Assembly: GCA_002704915.1 (NCBI GenBank)
Contig: PAIP01000033.1
Location: 26,323 to 90,322 of the forward strand
Direction: 5' to 3'
DNA: 64,000 bases
From: Parvularcula sp.
GTDB lineage: Bacteria; Pseudomonadota; Alphaproteobacteria; Caulobacterales; Parvularculaceae
How positions within the stretch are numbered: the stretch's first letter is position 1; every line of letters starts with the position of its first letter. The notes below the pieces were generated by a model. It was given only the letters and a program-made list of their open reading frames with translations, did not search any database and was not told where the DNA came from. A program made the position numbers and the translations under genes. This document shows positions 16,952-25,566 of the stretch, in pieces.

Positions 16952-18417
16952 GCTGCGGCCGCCTTATCGAGCTGATCCTGCGGCGCCCACCATCCATGCA
17001 CTTGCGGGCGCAAGCGGTGAGGGATTTTCACTTTCGCCACGGGACCTTTCTCAATGTCGCCCGCATTTACGATCCAGGCTTCATACTCGAAATCATTCTC
17101 GCCGGTTTGCCGGTCGATGATGAACAAAAGCCAGCCCGGATGATCTTCCTCGGATGAAACGATATGCGCCGGCTCGCTGATGGCGTGGCCGGGCGGCAGA
17201 GCAAGCATTTCGATGGCGCCGGTCTGGGGATTTATGGAAATCAGCGCATTGAAGGCCGCGCCCACGGGGCCGCCGAGGAGCGGCGGGCCTTTCATTTCCG
17301 GGTTCATGGAAAGGTACCACCCCTGATTGTAAGGCCGGCCCTGATCGGCGTCGCGAATACGGCAGAGATCGCCCGGAGGTCCGAGCGGCGTTTCGGTAAT
17401 CTCGTCGCCTTTCGGATCGAAGGACCAGCGCACCAGACCGCCTTTAATCTCCGACTGTGGAATATCGATGCCGGAGGGGCGGCGGATGAATTCGAAGGCA
17501 TTCGTCTCGGTGAGATGTTGATCGAGATGAATGCGGCCGTCCTCATCCTCGAAGCAGTTCATGAAGTGAAACACCGAAACGCCTTTCGGGCCCTTGATCC
17601 AGTGCATCTCCTTCACATCGCCATAACGGGGCATCACGCCGATCCAGCTTTCAAGATCCGGTTCATGCACCCAGTGAACGCCGCCGTCTTTCAGCCGGGT
17701 GAGATCCGCCGTGGTCGGAAAGACGGGGAAGATCGCGTAGTTCTCTGTAATGACGAAGTCATGCATCAGCCCGCAATAGGGCGCGTCGAACCATTGTTCG
17801 CTGATCAGCTCGCCATTCTTGTCGGCGATGCAGTAAGCGATCTTGGTGGAGGCAAGGCCGTCCGCTTCGTAGCCAAAAAAGAACAGCTCTCCGGTTTCAG
17901 GATCGACGCGCGCATGGGCGGTCATGGTTTGCGATTTTAGCTTGCCCCCGAAATCGTAGGAGCCGATGGTTTCAAGGGTGATCGGATTGATGCGATGGGC
18001 GCGTCCATCCTCTTTCGCCATCAACAGTTTGCCTGCATGCCAGATCGGCGTGGTGTTGGAGACGGTCCGGTCGACGCCCTTCACCGACGGATCGTCCGTA
18101 TAAGGATTGCGATAGCGGCCGAAAAGCGCCTTGCCGGCATTGACTTCGGCCTTGTGACGCGGCGTTTGAACGTATTTGATATCGAAATCGACCGTGCCGT
18201 CCTTTTTGAACCACAGTCGCGAAATCATGCCGTCGCCGGAGATCGCCGTGTCGTCCTCATAAAGTGGAGGGAAGGCGGGGTCCGGCACCGCCCGAAAAAA
18301 CGCGCCGCGCATATCGGCGGGAATCTCGCCTTCTACTTCCAGCCCTTTAAGGGAATATTCCTCCCCGATCGGCGTGTTGAGAAACATGAAGTCGATGGTT
18401 TTGGGAAATTCCTGCAT
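16948..18417 (-). CDS. Lignostilbene dioxygenase-like carotenoid oxygenase (copy 2)
   Basis: A 489-residue non-haem iron dioxygenase, paralogue of the gene at 3258. The four iron-binding histidines are seen in MTAHARVD, GLMHDFVIT, VFHFMNCF and QVHGWW. Tyr102 and Lys135 match the hydroxystilbene-binding Tyr101 and Lys134 of LsdA, but the Phe59 position is Ile59, so the pocket differs from copy 1 and a different stilbene (for example with another ring substituent) is likely. ATG 18417 (MQEFPKTIDF) aligns with the start of copy 1. It lies 23 bp after the CmcJ/NvfI-like gene on the same strand and is probably co-transcribed with it. Confidence 0.9.
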   Translation of the reverse strand: MQEFPKTIDFMFLNTPIGEEYSLKGLEVEGEIPADMRGAFFRAVPDPAFPPLYEDDTAISGDGMISRLWFKKDGTVDFDIKYVQTPRHKAEVNAGKALFGRYRNPYTDDPSVKGVDRTVSNTTPIWHAGKLLMAKEDGRAHRINPITLETIGSYDFGGKLKSQTMTAHARVDPETGELFFFGYEADGLASTKIAYCIADKNGELISEQWFDAPYCGLMHDFVITENYAIFPVFPTTADLTRLKDGGVHWVHEPDLESWIGVMPRYGDVKEMHWIKGPKGVSVFHFMNCFEDEDGRIHLDQHLTETNAFEFIRRPSGIDIPQSEIKGGLVRWSFDPKGDEITETPLGPPGDLCRIRDADQGRPYNQGWYLSMNPEMKGPPLLGGPVGAAFNALISINPQTGAIEMLALPPGHAISEPAHIVSSEEDHPGWLLFIIDRQTGENDFEYEAWIVNAGDIEKGPVAKVKIPHRLRPQVHGWWAPQDQLDKAAAA

Positions 18418-18440
18418 GTCGAAGGTCCTTGAGCGAGCAA

Positions 18441-19241
18441 TTATTCGAACCAGTAGGCGATGGCGCGCATCTCGATGCTGGCGCGAGGCGGCGCGTTCGC
18501 GGGACAAAGGGGATTGTCGAACGCGCTGTGCGGGACATGATGAGGCTGCGTCGGGTCGCTGTCATTGGTGATGAAGACAATGGCTTCCTCCGGCGTCATA
18601 TCCGGAAACCACATCCAGCGATGGCGCGGCGACGGTTTCACCATCAACGCCGTGAAAGACCAGTCGGGCTGGCCCTTCATGTCGAAGATGGCGTCCGCTT
18701 CGATGAGGTCTTCCGGCGCGAGCGTGCGCGCGTCGCAGATCGTCAGCGGCACATCCTGCGGCGGCGGCGTCAAGACGCGCCAGATATTATATTGCGCTGC
18801 GCGCTTTACCCTGGCGCCTTCCGGGGCTGAGCGTTCGGCAAACTCGGCGGCGGTTCCGTCATTGATGTCGATATGAATAAAACGCGCAGGCCGGGAATTA
18901 TTTAACTGGCCGCTCTCCGAGGATTTTTCGCCAAAGCGCAGGACTCCAGGCGAGTTGACGACAGCCATATCGGCGCCGGTCAGTTTGACGATCAGCTCTT
19001 CGATTTCCTGTTTGTGCTGGTCGTGAAACTGCGGATCGCGAAAATCGGATACGTTGCTGCGGTGCGAAACGAGCGCGAATCCCTCGCGATCAAGCGATGG
19101 CGGCGTGGTGCGTCCGTCGACTATTTCTACTATGCGAGGGTCGAGATTAAGGATGTCCCGCGACTGGTCATTGGCGTGAAAGCGCGGCCGCTTCGCCATG
19201 GGCTGCGCATAGTTGATCTCAGCTTTGACCGAAGCGTTCAT
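18441..19241 (-). CDS. CmcJ/NvfI-type Fe(II)/2-oxoglutarate oxidoreductase (copy 1)
   Basis: A 266-residue protein of the CmcJ/NvfI group (GA4 desaturase family). Candidate metal ligands are His123 and Asp125 in FIHIDIND and His238 in PHSAF; Arg253 and Arg259 in RASIEMRAIAYW could bind 2-oxoglutarate. Other family marks: YNIWRVL around 151-157 and WFPDMTPEEA. ATG 19241 is supported by alignment with copy 2 at 30401 (MNASVKAEINYAQP against MSESVDAQISYLKP), although no clear ribosome site is seen. Longer in-frame starts read through the intergenic space. It is upstream of a lignostilbene dioxygenase gene. Members hydroxylate or desaturate diverse molecules; the substrate here is unknown but probably an aromatic dimer. 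Confidence 0.78.
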   Translation of the reverse strand: MNASVKAEINYAQPMAKRPRFHANDQSRDILNLDPRIVEIVDGRTTPPSLDREGFALVSHRSNVSDFRDPQFHDQHKQEIEELIVKLTGADMAVVNSPGVLRFGEKSSESGQLNNSRPARFIHIDINDGTAAEFAERSAPEGARVKRAAQYNIWRVLTPPPQDVPLTICDARTLAPEDLIEADAIFDMKGQPDWSFTALMVKPSPRHRWMWFPDMTPEEAIVFITNDSDPTQPHHVPHSAFDNPLCPANAPPRASIEMRAIAYWFE

Positions 19242-19404
19242 GCCAAGCAGTTTGGTGTCGGCGCGAGCTTTTGGAAAGGCGTCTAATCGTCCATGAGCTT
19301 GTGTTTTCACCGCCTGTCGCCACAAGCTTCGCCATGGGTGGCGATTGCCCATAGGGGGCTCTGCGAACGCTTCACAATGAAACTTGGAAAGGATGCGCGC
19401 GAGC

Positions 19405-20292
19405 ATGAAAGACGTTAAAGGCAAGACAGCATTCATCACCGGCGGCGCCAGCGGGATCGGGCTCGGTATCGCCAAGGCTTTTTACAACGCCGGCGCCAAT
19501 CTGGTTCTGGCCGATATTCGCGATGACCACCTGAAGAGCACGGAAGAATTTTTCAACGATCCCGATCGGGTCTTGTGTCTCAAGCTCGATGTTACAGATC
19601 GCGAAGCCTATGCCGCGGCTGCGAACAAGGCGGAAGAGAAATTCGGCAAGATCCACATGCTCTTCAACAATGCCGGGATGGGCGTTGGCGGCCCGCTCGC
19701 CAAGCTTGGTTTCGACGATTGGGACTGGGGCCTTGGCGTCATGATCGGCGGCGTCATCAATGGCATCCAGATCGTTCTTCCTCTTATCCGCAAACATGGC
19801 GAGGGCGGGCATGTGGTGAACACAGCGTCCAAGGCCGCACTCGTTCCGGTGACGGCGTTCTCCATTTACGGCACGGCGAAAGCGGCGATGCTCGGGCTAT
19901 CGGAGTCCATTCGCGGAGAGCTTGCGCCGGAAAATATCGGGGTCTCTGCTTTCTGTCCGGGGCCGGTTCAGTCGAATATCGCGGAAACCGGAAAAATCAG
20001 GCCCGACAAATATAAAAAGGACACGGGGCTCGTGGAGACCGAGCAGCAGCTTTCGGAGCGGCCTGTCTCCGATCTGTGGATGAGCTCGGAGGAATGCGGC
20101 GAACGCGTATTAAAGGGCGTTCTCAACAACGATCTTTATATTCTTACCCATCCGGAGTTCAAAAAAGGGACGGAAGAAAAGTTCAACGCGATCCTGAACT
20201 CGTTCCCCGACGAGCCGATCAATGAGGAGCGCGCAAAGGCCATTGCATTTCTTTTGCACAATCCGATTTTTGACGAGATCAACGACAAATAA
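19405..20292 (+). CDS. LigD/LigL-type C-alpha dehydrogenase (SDR)
   Basis: A 295-residue SDR. MKDVKGKTAFITGGASGIG at the start, LADIRDDH after strand 2 (acidic residue, NAD type), NNAGMGVGG, a variant DDWDWGLGVMIGGVING block, and catalytic Ser in NTASKAAL with YGTAK. The C-terminal extension EECGERVLKGVLNNDLYILT is the same as in LigL/LigN/LigO-like proteins. ATG 19405 is chosen over 19384 because AAAGGA lies upstream and the sequence aligns with the other SDRs. It is divergent from a CmcJ/NvfI-like gene. A strong bidirectional terminator follows. Confidence 0.83.
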   Translation: MKDVKGKTAFITGGASGIGLGIAKAFYNAGANLVLADIRDDHLKSTEEFFNDPDRVLCLKLDVTDREAYAAAANKAEEKFGKIHMLFNNAGMGVGGPLAKLGFDDWDWGLGVMIGGVINGIQIVLPLIRKHGEGGHVVNTASKAALVPVTAFSIYGTAKAAMLGLSESIRGELAPENIGVSAFCPGPVQSNIAETGKIRPDKYKKDTGLVETEQQLSERPVSDLWMSSEECGERVLKGVLNNDLYILTHPEFKKGTEEKFNAILNSFPDEPINEERAKAIAFLLHNPIFDEINDK

Positions 20293-20319
20293 CTTCTTCG
20301 ACTGTCTGCGATGAACAGA

Positions 20320-20347
20320 AAACGCGCCGGCTTTAACCGGCGCGTTT
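20320..20347. terminator. Bidirectional rho-independent terminator
   Basis: An 11 bp perfect stem AAACGCGCCGG / CCGGCGCGTTT with a 6-nt loop CTTTAA lies between the convergent SDR and PQQ dehydrogenase genes. A-rich and T-rich flanks on both sides (CAGAAAACG before, TTTACTTTTAA after) make it work in either direction. Confidence 0.88.
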
Positions 20348-20372
20348 ACTTTTAAGACGTTAAACGCTCCGC

Positions 20373-22565
20373 CTACTGCCCGTAGATTTCCTGATCTTCA
20401 TTGGCGCGGGCGATAATGTAAGCGCGCAGCTTTTCGAGGCTTTCTTCGTCCAAAACGCTGTTGAAAGAGACCATGCCTTTTTCTGAGAGCGCGCCGCCGA
20501 GAACCACATTGGCGAATTGCTCCTCGTCGTGAGGAATGGTCGAATAGCGCAAGTCCGGCAAAACGCCCGCGCTATGGACGGCGTCGCCATGACAGACGCC
20601 GCAATAACGCCCATAGAGATATCTGCCTTCTTCCACATCTTCTGCTGAGGCGGTAAGCGGCGGCGGAGCGAGGCGTTTTTCCGCAAGCTGAGGCTTGGGC
20701 GGCAGGCTGTCGGTACCGCCGATTTTAAAAACCAGAATGCGGCTGTAATTCGGCGTGGTCGCGCCGATGGCGGCGAGTTCGCCGGGCGCAAGGGCCTCAA
20801 CGCCGCCCCAGCCGACGAGGACCGCCACATATTGTTCGCCGTCGATTTCATATGTCACAGGCGCCGCGACGATGCCGGTCTGTGCGTCCATGGACCATAA
20901 TTTGTCGCCGGTCGCAGCGTCATAGGCGGCGAATTCGCCGTATTTCGTGCCTTCAAACACAAGGCCCCCGGCGGTGGTCAGCGTGCCGCCATTGCCGGCG
21001 CCCGGATAGGGAACGCCCCAGACTTCCTTTTGCGCGACCGGGTCCCATGCGACGAGGCGCCCGGCCACTGTCGCCTTCACCGCCGCCTTGACCTCCGGGT
21101 CCGCGGGCAGCTCTGCGGCCGCGAAGTTCACGCCGTTGTTGAAACCGCGCGGCTCCGGCTCGAAATCCGGGTCGGGCGCATAAGGAAAGCCGCTGATATT
21201 GACGGGAATGTAAACAAGGCCCGTCTGCGGATTATAGCTCATGGGGTGCCAGCTATGGGCCCCGCCGGGGCCTGGAACGACCACAAAAGGCTCGCCGGTT
21301 TTGTCGAAGCGCGCCTGCGGGTTTTCGACCGGCCTTCCGGTTTCCGGGTCGATCCCCGTGGCCCAGTTTACATGCGTGAAATTGTTCGCAGAGATGAACT
21401 CGCCGGTTTCGGCGTCGATCACATAAAAAAAGCCGTTTTTCGGCGCCTGCATGACGACCTTGCGCGGCGCGCCTTCGATCTCAAGCGTGGCGACGATAAT
21501 CTGCTGGGTGGCGGTGAAGTCCCAGGTTTCGCCGGGCGTCGTCTGGAAGTGCCAGACATAGTCGCCATTGTCGGGATCGAGCGCGACGATGGACGAGAGG
21601 AACAGATTGTCGCCGCCCCCGGGGCTGCGGAAGGCCTGATTCCAAGGCGAACCGTTGCCGACCCCGATATAGAGCAGGTCGAGCTCCGGGTCATAGGCCA
21701 TGGAGTCCCATACGGTGCCGCCGCCGCCGAGCTTCCACCATTCGCCGTTCCAGGTTTGCGCGGCTATGGCCATGGCGTCGTTTTCAAAGCCCTTCGCCGG
21801 GTCGCCGGGCACCGTGTAAAACCGCCAATCGATATCGCCGGTTTCGGCGTCATAGGCAGTCACATAACCGCGCACGCCGAATTCGGCGCCGCCATTGCCG
21901 ATAATCACCTTGCCTTTGACGATCCGCGGCGCGCCGGTGATGGTGTAGGGCTTGGATCGGTCGATGGTGAACTTGCTCCAGACTTCCTCGCCGGTTTCGG
22001 CGTCAAGCGCGACGAGACGGCCGTCAAGCGTGCCGAGATAGAGCTTGCCGTTCCAGGCGGCGAGACCGCGATTGACGACGTCGCAACAAGCATGCACGGC
22101 CCATTCGCCGGGCACTTGCGGATCGTACGCCCAAAGCTCTTCGCCCGTCGCCGCGTCATAGGCTTTCACCTTGGACCAGGCGGTGGTGAGGTACATGACG
22201 CCGTCGATCACAAGCGGCGTCGCCTCCTGGCCGCGATTGGTGTCGAGGTCCTGATGCCAGGCAAGGGAGAGCTCCCCGACGGTCTCGCGGTTGATCTCAG
22301 TCAGCGGGCTGAAACGTTGTTCGCTGTAGGTGCGGCCATGGGACATCCACTGGCCGGGCTCCCGATCCGCCTCAAGGAGGCGCGACGTGTTCACATTTGC
22401 GTGCTCTGCTTGAGGGCTCGGGGGCGTTTCTTTCACCGTGGTTTCGAGAGGCGCCTCGGTTTCCGGCTCGCCGGACCCGCCGCAACCGGCCAGAGCGAGC
22501 CCTGCGGTTATCGCCATAACGGCGGAAAGGCTCCGCGCCGAAAGCGGAAACACGCGCTGAATCAT
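20373..22565 (-). CDS. PQQ-dependent quinohaemoprotein alcohol dehydrogenase, lipoprotein
   Basis: A 730-residue exported enzyme. Residues 1-27 form a lipoprotein signal ending in the lipobox LALAGC, so it is probably anchored in a membrane on the periplasmic side. An eight-bladed PQQ propeller follows with repeated W-type motifs (AYDAATGEELWAYD, ALDAETGEEVWS, AYDAATGDKLWSMD) and the adjacent cysteine pair in HACCDVVNRG that binds over PQQ. A C-terminal cytochrome c domain has the haem motif CGVCH near 640. Substrates of the type are primary alcohols and aldehydes, electrons go to a cytochrome or ubiquinone. A benzylic or gamma-alcohol of a lignin dimer is plausible here. A divergent AraC gene likely controls it. 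No pqq genes are in the window. Confidence 0.9.
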   Translation of the reverse strand: MIQRVFPLSARSLSAVMAITAGLALAGCGGSGEPETEAPLETTVKETPPSPQAEHANVNTSRLLEADREPGQWMSHGRTYSEQRFSPLTEINRETVGELSLAWHQDLDTNRGQEATPLVIDGVMYLTTAWSKVKAYDAATGEELWAYDPQVPGEWAVHACCDVVNRGLAAWNGKLYLGTLDGRLVALDAETGEEVWSKFTIDRSKPYTITGAPRIVKGKVIIGNGGAEFGVRGYVTAYDAETGDIDWRFYTVPGDPAKGFENDAMAIAAQTWNGEWWKLGGGGTVWDSMAYDPELDLLYIGVGNGSPWNQAFRSPGGGDNLFLSSIVALDPDNGDYVWHFQTTPGETWDFTATQQIIVATLEIEGAPRKVVMQAPKNGFFYVIDAETGEFISANNFTHVNWATGIDPETGRPVENPQARFDKTGEPFVVVPGPGGAHSWHPMSYNPQTGLVYIPVNISGFPYAPDPDFEPEPRGFNNGVNFAAAELPADPEVKAAVKATVAGRLVAWDPVAQKEVWGVPYPGAGNGGTLTTAGGLVFEGTKYGEFAAYDAATGDKLWSMDAQTGIVAAPVTYEIDGEQYVAVLVGWGGVEALAPGELAAIGATTPNYSRILVFKIGGTDSLPPKPQLAEKRLAPPPLTASAEDVEEGRYLYGRYCGVCHGDAVHSAGVLPDLRYSTIPHDEEQFANVVLGGALSEKGMVSFNSVLDEESLEKLRAYIIARANEDQEIYGQ

Positions 22566-22667
22566 GGTGAAAGCTCCTTAACCCCGAAAGCGTTATGAGA
22601 AGAGGGATATCGCCTTCACCGGCCTTGGCAAGCGCCACCTACGCCGAAGAAACCTGCCTTCTCCGGG

Positions 22668-22705
22668 GATGCTGCGGCGCAGCATCACGTTGCGGTGCAG
22701 CAACG
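22668..22705. promoter_or_regulatory. Two tandem inverted repeats upstream of the PQQ dehydrogenase
   Basis: GATGCTGC-GGC-GCAGCATC (22668-22686) is directly followed by CGTTGC-GGTGCA-GCAACG (22688-22705) in the 258 bp space between the divergent PQQ dehydrogenase and AraC genes. They could be stem-loops in the dehydrogenase leader or operator sites for the AraC regulator. The rest of this space contains an A/T-rich part before the AraC gene with GGGAGGAG as ribosome site. Confidence 0.45.
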
Positions 22706-22823
22706 AATTCGCTCGCATCCCGCGCCAAATTATGTTTGTCTTACATACAAAATTGCCTGTCGCTGAAAAATGTGATAGGACATAACAAAAAACCAAAAAA
22801 TTATCCTCGGGAGGAGTCGTACT

Positions 22824-23792
22824 ATGCTGCACCTGTCGACCAAAGATTTCGCCGGCGCTTCGAAAGTGACGCGGTGGAATGATATCGTCGCCGAAGTTTT
22901 CACACCCCTAGAGACCAAGCCCTTCAGTCCTGAGGAATTCGAAGGTGCGGTGGACAGCGTTCAGCTTGGCGATATCTATCTCGCCAATGTCATCGCCAGT
23001 CCCGCCGTGGTGACGCGCACCGCCCGTCACGCCGCTTCCAGCCGGGAGCGCCACTATTTTTTCCATCTTCAACTTGAAGGCGATATTCGCGTCGCCCAGG
23101 ACGGCCGCGAGGCTTTTCTCAAGCAGGGCGACATGGTGCTTTGCGACAGCGCGCTTCCTTATACGCTGGAATACGAAACCAACGCCTCAACGCTGGTGAT
23201 GATCGCCTCGCCGAATGACGTGAAACGCCGCTTGCCGGCGCCGGAAATCGCGCTCGGTCAGCGCCTCAGCGGAAGCGATGGTTTGTCGGCCACCTTGTCT
23301 GGCATGTTGTCGAGCGTCTGGCATCAGGTCAAAAACGGCATGGACACCGAAATCGGCGAGCGCGTCGGCAACAACCTGCTCGATATGTTTGCAACCTCCT
23401 GCATGGAGGCTTTCGGATCGCGCATCGCCGACAGCGCCGTCGCGTCTGCGCGCCGCAGCCACATCCGCTGTTACATCGAATCGAACCTGAAAGATCCGGA
23501 ACTCACGGTCGCGTCCATCGCCGCCGCCTTCCGCATCTCGCCGCGCTATCTGCATATGCTGTTTGCGGAAGAAGACGAAACCATCTCAGGCTTTATCCGC
23601 CGCCGGCGTCTTGAAGAATGCAAGAAGCGTCTTGCGGACCCCATGTGGCGTCATCGCTCCATCACGGAGCTGGCCTATGCCTGGGGCTTTAACAACACCA
23701 CGCATTTTGCGCGTGTCTTCCGCGAACGTTACGGCGTTTCCCCGCGCGAATATCGCAACGCCAGCATCGCCGACAAACAGCCGCTGCACTAA
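22824..23792 (+). CDS. AraC-family transcriptional regulator
   Basis: A 322-residue regulator. The N-terminal part (1-200) matches the AraC-binding-like domain (cupin-type) of the XylS/FeaR-like regulators, with FHLQLEGDIRVAQDGREAFL. The C-terminal part (about 215-315) has two HTH motifs: LTVASIAAAFRISPRYLHMLF and SITELAYAWGFNNTTHFARVF, followed by the family ending RERYGVSPREYR. Such proteins respond to aromatic compounds. The gene is divergent from the PQQ dehydrogenase and converges with a thiamine-diphosphate decarboxylase gene. The most likely target is the shared intergenic space. Confidence 0.88.
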   Translation: MLHLSTKDFAGASKVTRWNDIVAEVFTPLETKPFSPEEFEGAVDSVQLGDIYLANVIASPAVVTRTARHAASSRERHYFFHLQLEGDIRVAQDGREAFLKQGDMVLCDSALPYTLEYETNASTLVMIASPNDVKRRLPAPEIALGQRLSGSDGLSATLSGMLSSVWHQVKNGMDTEIGERVGNNLLDMFATSCMEAFGSRIADSAVASARRSHIRCYIESNLKDPELTVASIAAAFRISPRYLHMLFAEEDETISGFIRRRRLEECKKRLADPMWRHRSITELAYAWGFNNTTHFARVFRERYGVSPREYRNASIADKQPLH

Positions 23793-23807
23793 AGGATCTC
23801 GTTGAGG

Positions 23808-25361
23808 TCAGTCCTCAACGACCGCATCGATAAGGAATGGCCCTTGGCTGGCGAATGCATGGCCAAGGGCTTTTTCCATTTCACGAATAGTGGTCGCGCG
23901 CTCAGCCTTCATACCAAAGCCGTTTGCGAGATTGACAAAGTCGAGGCCGGAAAGATCGGTGCCGACCGACGGCGTCTGCCACTGGCGGGCTATACCGATC
24001 AGCGCCTCGTAACCGCCATTATTGAGAATAATGTAGGTGACGGGGAGGTTTTCTTTCGCAGCAGTCCATAACGCCTGTATGGTGTAAAGCGCGGAGCCGT
24101 CGCCAAGAAGCGCGATGACGCGCCGATCCGGTTTGCCAAGCGCCAGTCCCACAGCCGCGCTGCCGGCAAAGCCGAGACCGCCGGAGGCGGTGGCGAAAAA
24201 ACTTTCCGGCGCGTCGATGCGCAGGTGCCGTTGCATGAGGGGACGCGCACTCGGCGCTTCTTCCGCGAGGAGCGCATTTACCGGCCACATCTCCTGCAAC
24301 AGATCCAGGATTGCGGCGGTGGAAAGCGGCGACGTCGGCGCCGGTTCTGGCGGCGTTCGTATCGGCTCTCCAATCTCCGGTCTTTTCTCAACCCGCGGCG
24401 TCAACATCTCCATCGCCCTGGCGACATCGCCTAACATGACGGCGCCTTTCTTGGCGTAAGACGCTGTGCAAGCGTCGCTGGTGACCTGCAAAATGTCCGC
24501 CTCCAGCGGGCGCGGCGCCGGATTTTCGAAATGATAGGTGAAAGCCGGCGCGCCGATCACGAGAACCAGATCGTGACCGGCAAGCGTCTCGAAAATGCTC
24601 GCTTCATTCGACTGCAAAAAGCCGGCGAATTGAACATGGTTTTCGGGAAAGGAGCAGCGGCTCGCCATGGGGCTGGTCCAGACCGGGCAGGCGAGCTTTT
24701 TCGCCAGCGCCACAGCGGCGTCCCAGCCGCCAAGACGATCAATCTCCGGGCCGACGACCATCACTGGATTGCTCGATGCGTTGATGCGTTTGGCCGCGCC
24801 GGCAATGGCGTCGTCCGAGGGGACCGGGTCGTCCATGAACTTAAGGGGTGAGACCGGCTCCGCAGGCCGGTCCCAGTCATCGACAGGAAGCGAGACGAAA
24901 ACCGGTCCTCGCGGGGCGGTCATGGCGATGGCGTAGGCGCGGGCGAGGGCGCGGGGCGTTTCCGCCGCGCTGGCGGGCTCGCAGGACCATTTGACATAGG
25001 GTTTCGGCATCGCCGTCGCATCGATGGCGCCGAGAAAAGGTTCGGCGAGGAGGAGGCTTCGCGCCTGCTGCCCGGCGGTGACAACCATGGGAGTCTGGTT
25101 CTTATAGGCCGAGACCAGCGAGCCCATGGCGTGGCCGAGCCCCGCCGCCGAATGAAGATTAACGATCGCGGCATTCCCCGTCGCCTGCGCATAGCCGTCG
25201 GCCATGGAGAGGACCGCCGATTCTTGCAGGCCGAGGATATAGCGGAAATCCTCCGGCCATTCCCGGTAGAGCGGCAGTTCGGTCGACCCTGGATTGCCGA
25301 ACATCACAGTCATGCCGGTTTCCCGGAGGAAGGCGATAACGCTGTCGCGGACGGTGCTCAT
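23808..25361 (-). CDS. Benzoylformate decarboxylase-like ThDP enzyme
   Basis: A 517-residue thiamine-diphosphate enzyme. Residues of Pseudomonas benzoylformate decarboxylase appear at identical numbers: Ser26 in GNPGSTELP, Glu47 in GLQESAV (activates the cofactor) and His70 in NLHSAAG. His277 in TYHFENP is the likely counterpart of His281. The C-terminal pyrophosphate domain has GDGSALYTIQALWTAAK, with Asn in ILNNGG for Mg binding. It would turn an aryl glyoxylate into an aryl aldehyde and CO2. In this locus the likely substrate is a 4-hydroxy-3-methoxyphenyl glyoxylate from side-chain oxidation (inference). It is divergent from an acyl-CoA synthetase gene. Confidence 0.88.
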   Translation of the reverse strand: MSTVRDSVIAFLRETGMTVMFGNPGSTELPLYREWPEDFRYILGLQESAVLSMADGYAQATGNAAIVNLHSAAGLGHAMGSLVSAYKNQTPMVVTAGQQARSLLLAEPFLGAIDATAMPKPYVKWSCEPASAAETPRALARAYAIAMTAPRGPVFVSLPVDDWDRPAEPVSPLKFMDDPVPSDDAIAGAAKRINASSNPVMVVGPEIDRLGGWDAAVALAKKLACPVWTSPMASRCSFPENHVQFAGFLQSNEASIFETLAGHDLVLVIGAPAFTYHFENPAPRPLEADILQVTSDACTASYAKKGAVMLGDVARAMEMLTPRVEKRPEIGEPIRTPPEPAPTSPLSTAAILDLLQEMWPVNALLAEEAPSARPLMQRHLRIDAPESFFATASGGLGFAGSAAVGLALGKPDRRVIALLGDGSALYTIQALWTAAKENLPVTYIILNNGGYEALIGIARQWQTPSVGTDLSGLDFVNLANGFGMKAERATTIREMEKALGHAFASQGPFLIDAVVED

Positions 25362-25566
25362 GGATGTCGCCTTTGATGGATTGCGCCGATGCTAGTCCAC
25401 GGCTGACGCCAGCTTCAAGCACGCGTCGCTTGATTTCCGTGAAGGACGGCAATTCATTCCTCTGCGGACAGTGCATGGAATGACGCTGGTAGCGAAAATA
25501 CGCGCTGAAATTGAAGGTGATTTGTGCTAAGCGCCGGAGCAAGCACGATTATCGGAGACGCTCTTC

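Noticed and set aside
21030..22598. Open frame of 522 codons on the plus strand opposite the PQQ dehydrogenase
   Set aside because: It is the antisense shadow of a gene with clear family motifs in GC-rich DNA; its translation is rich in Arg, Gly and His without any recognisable domain.
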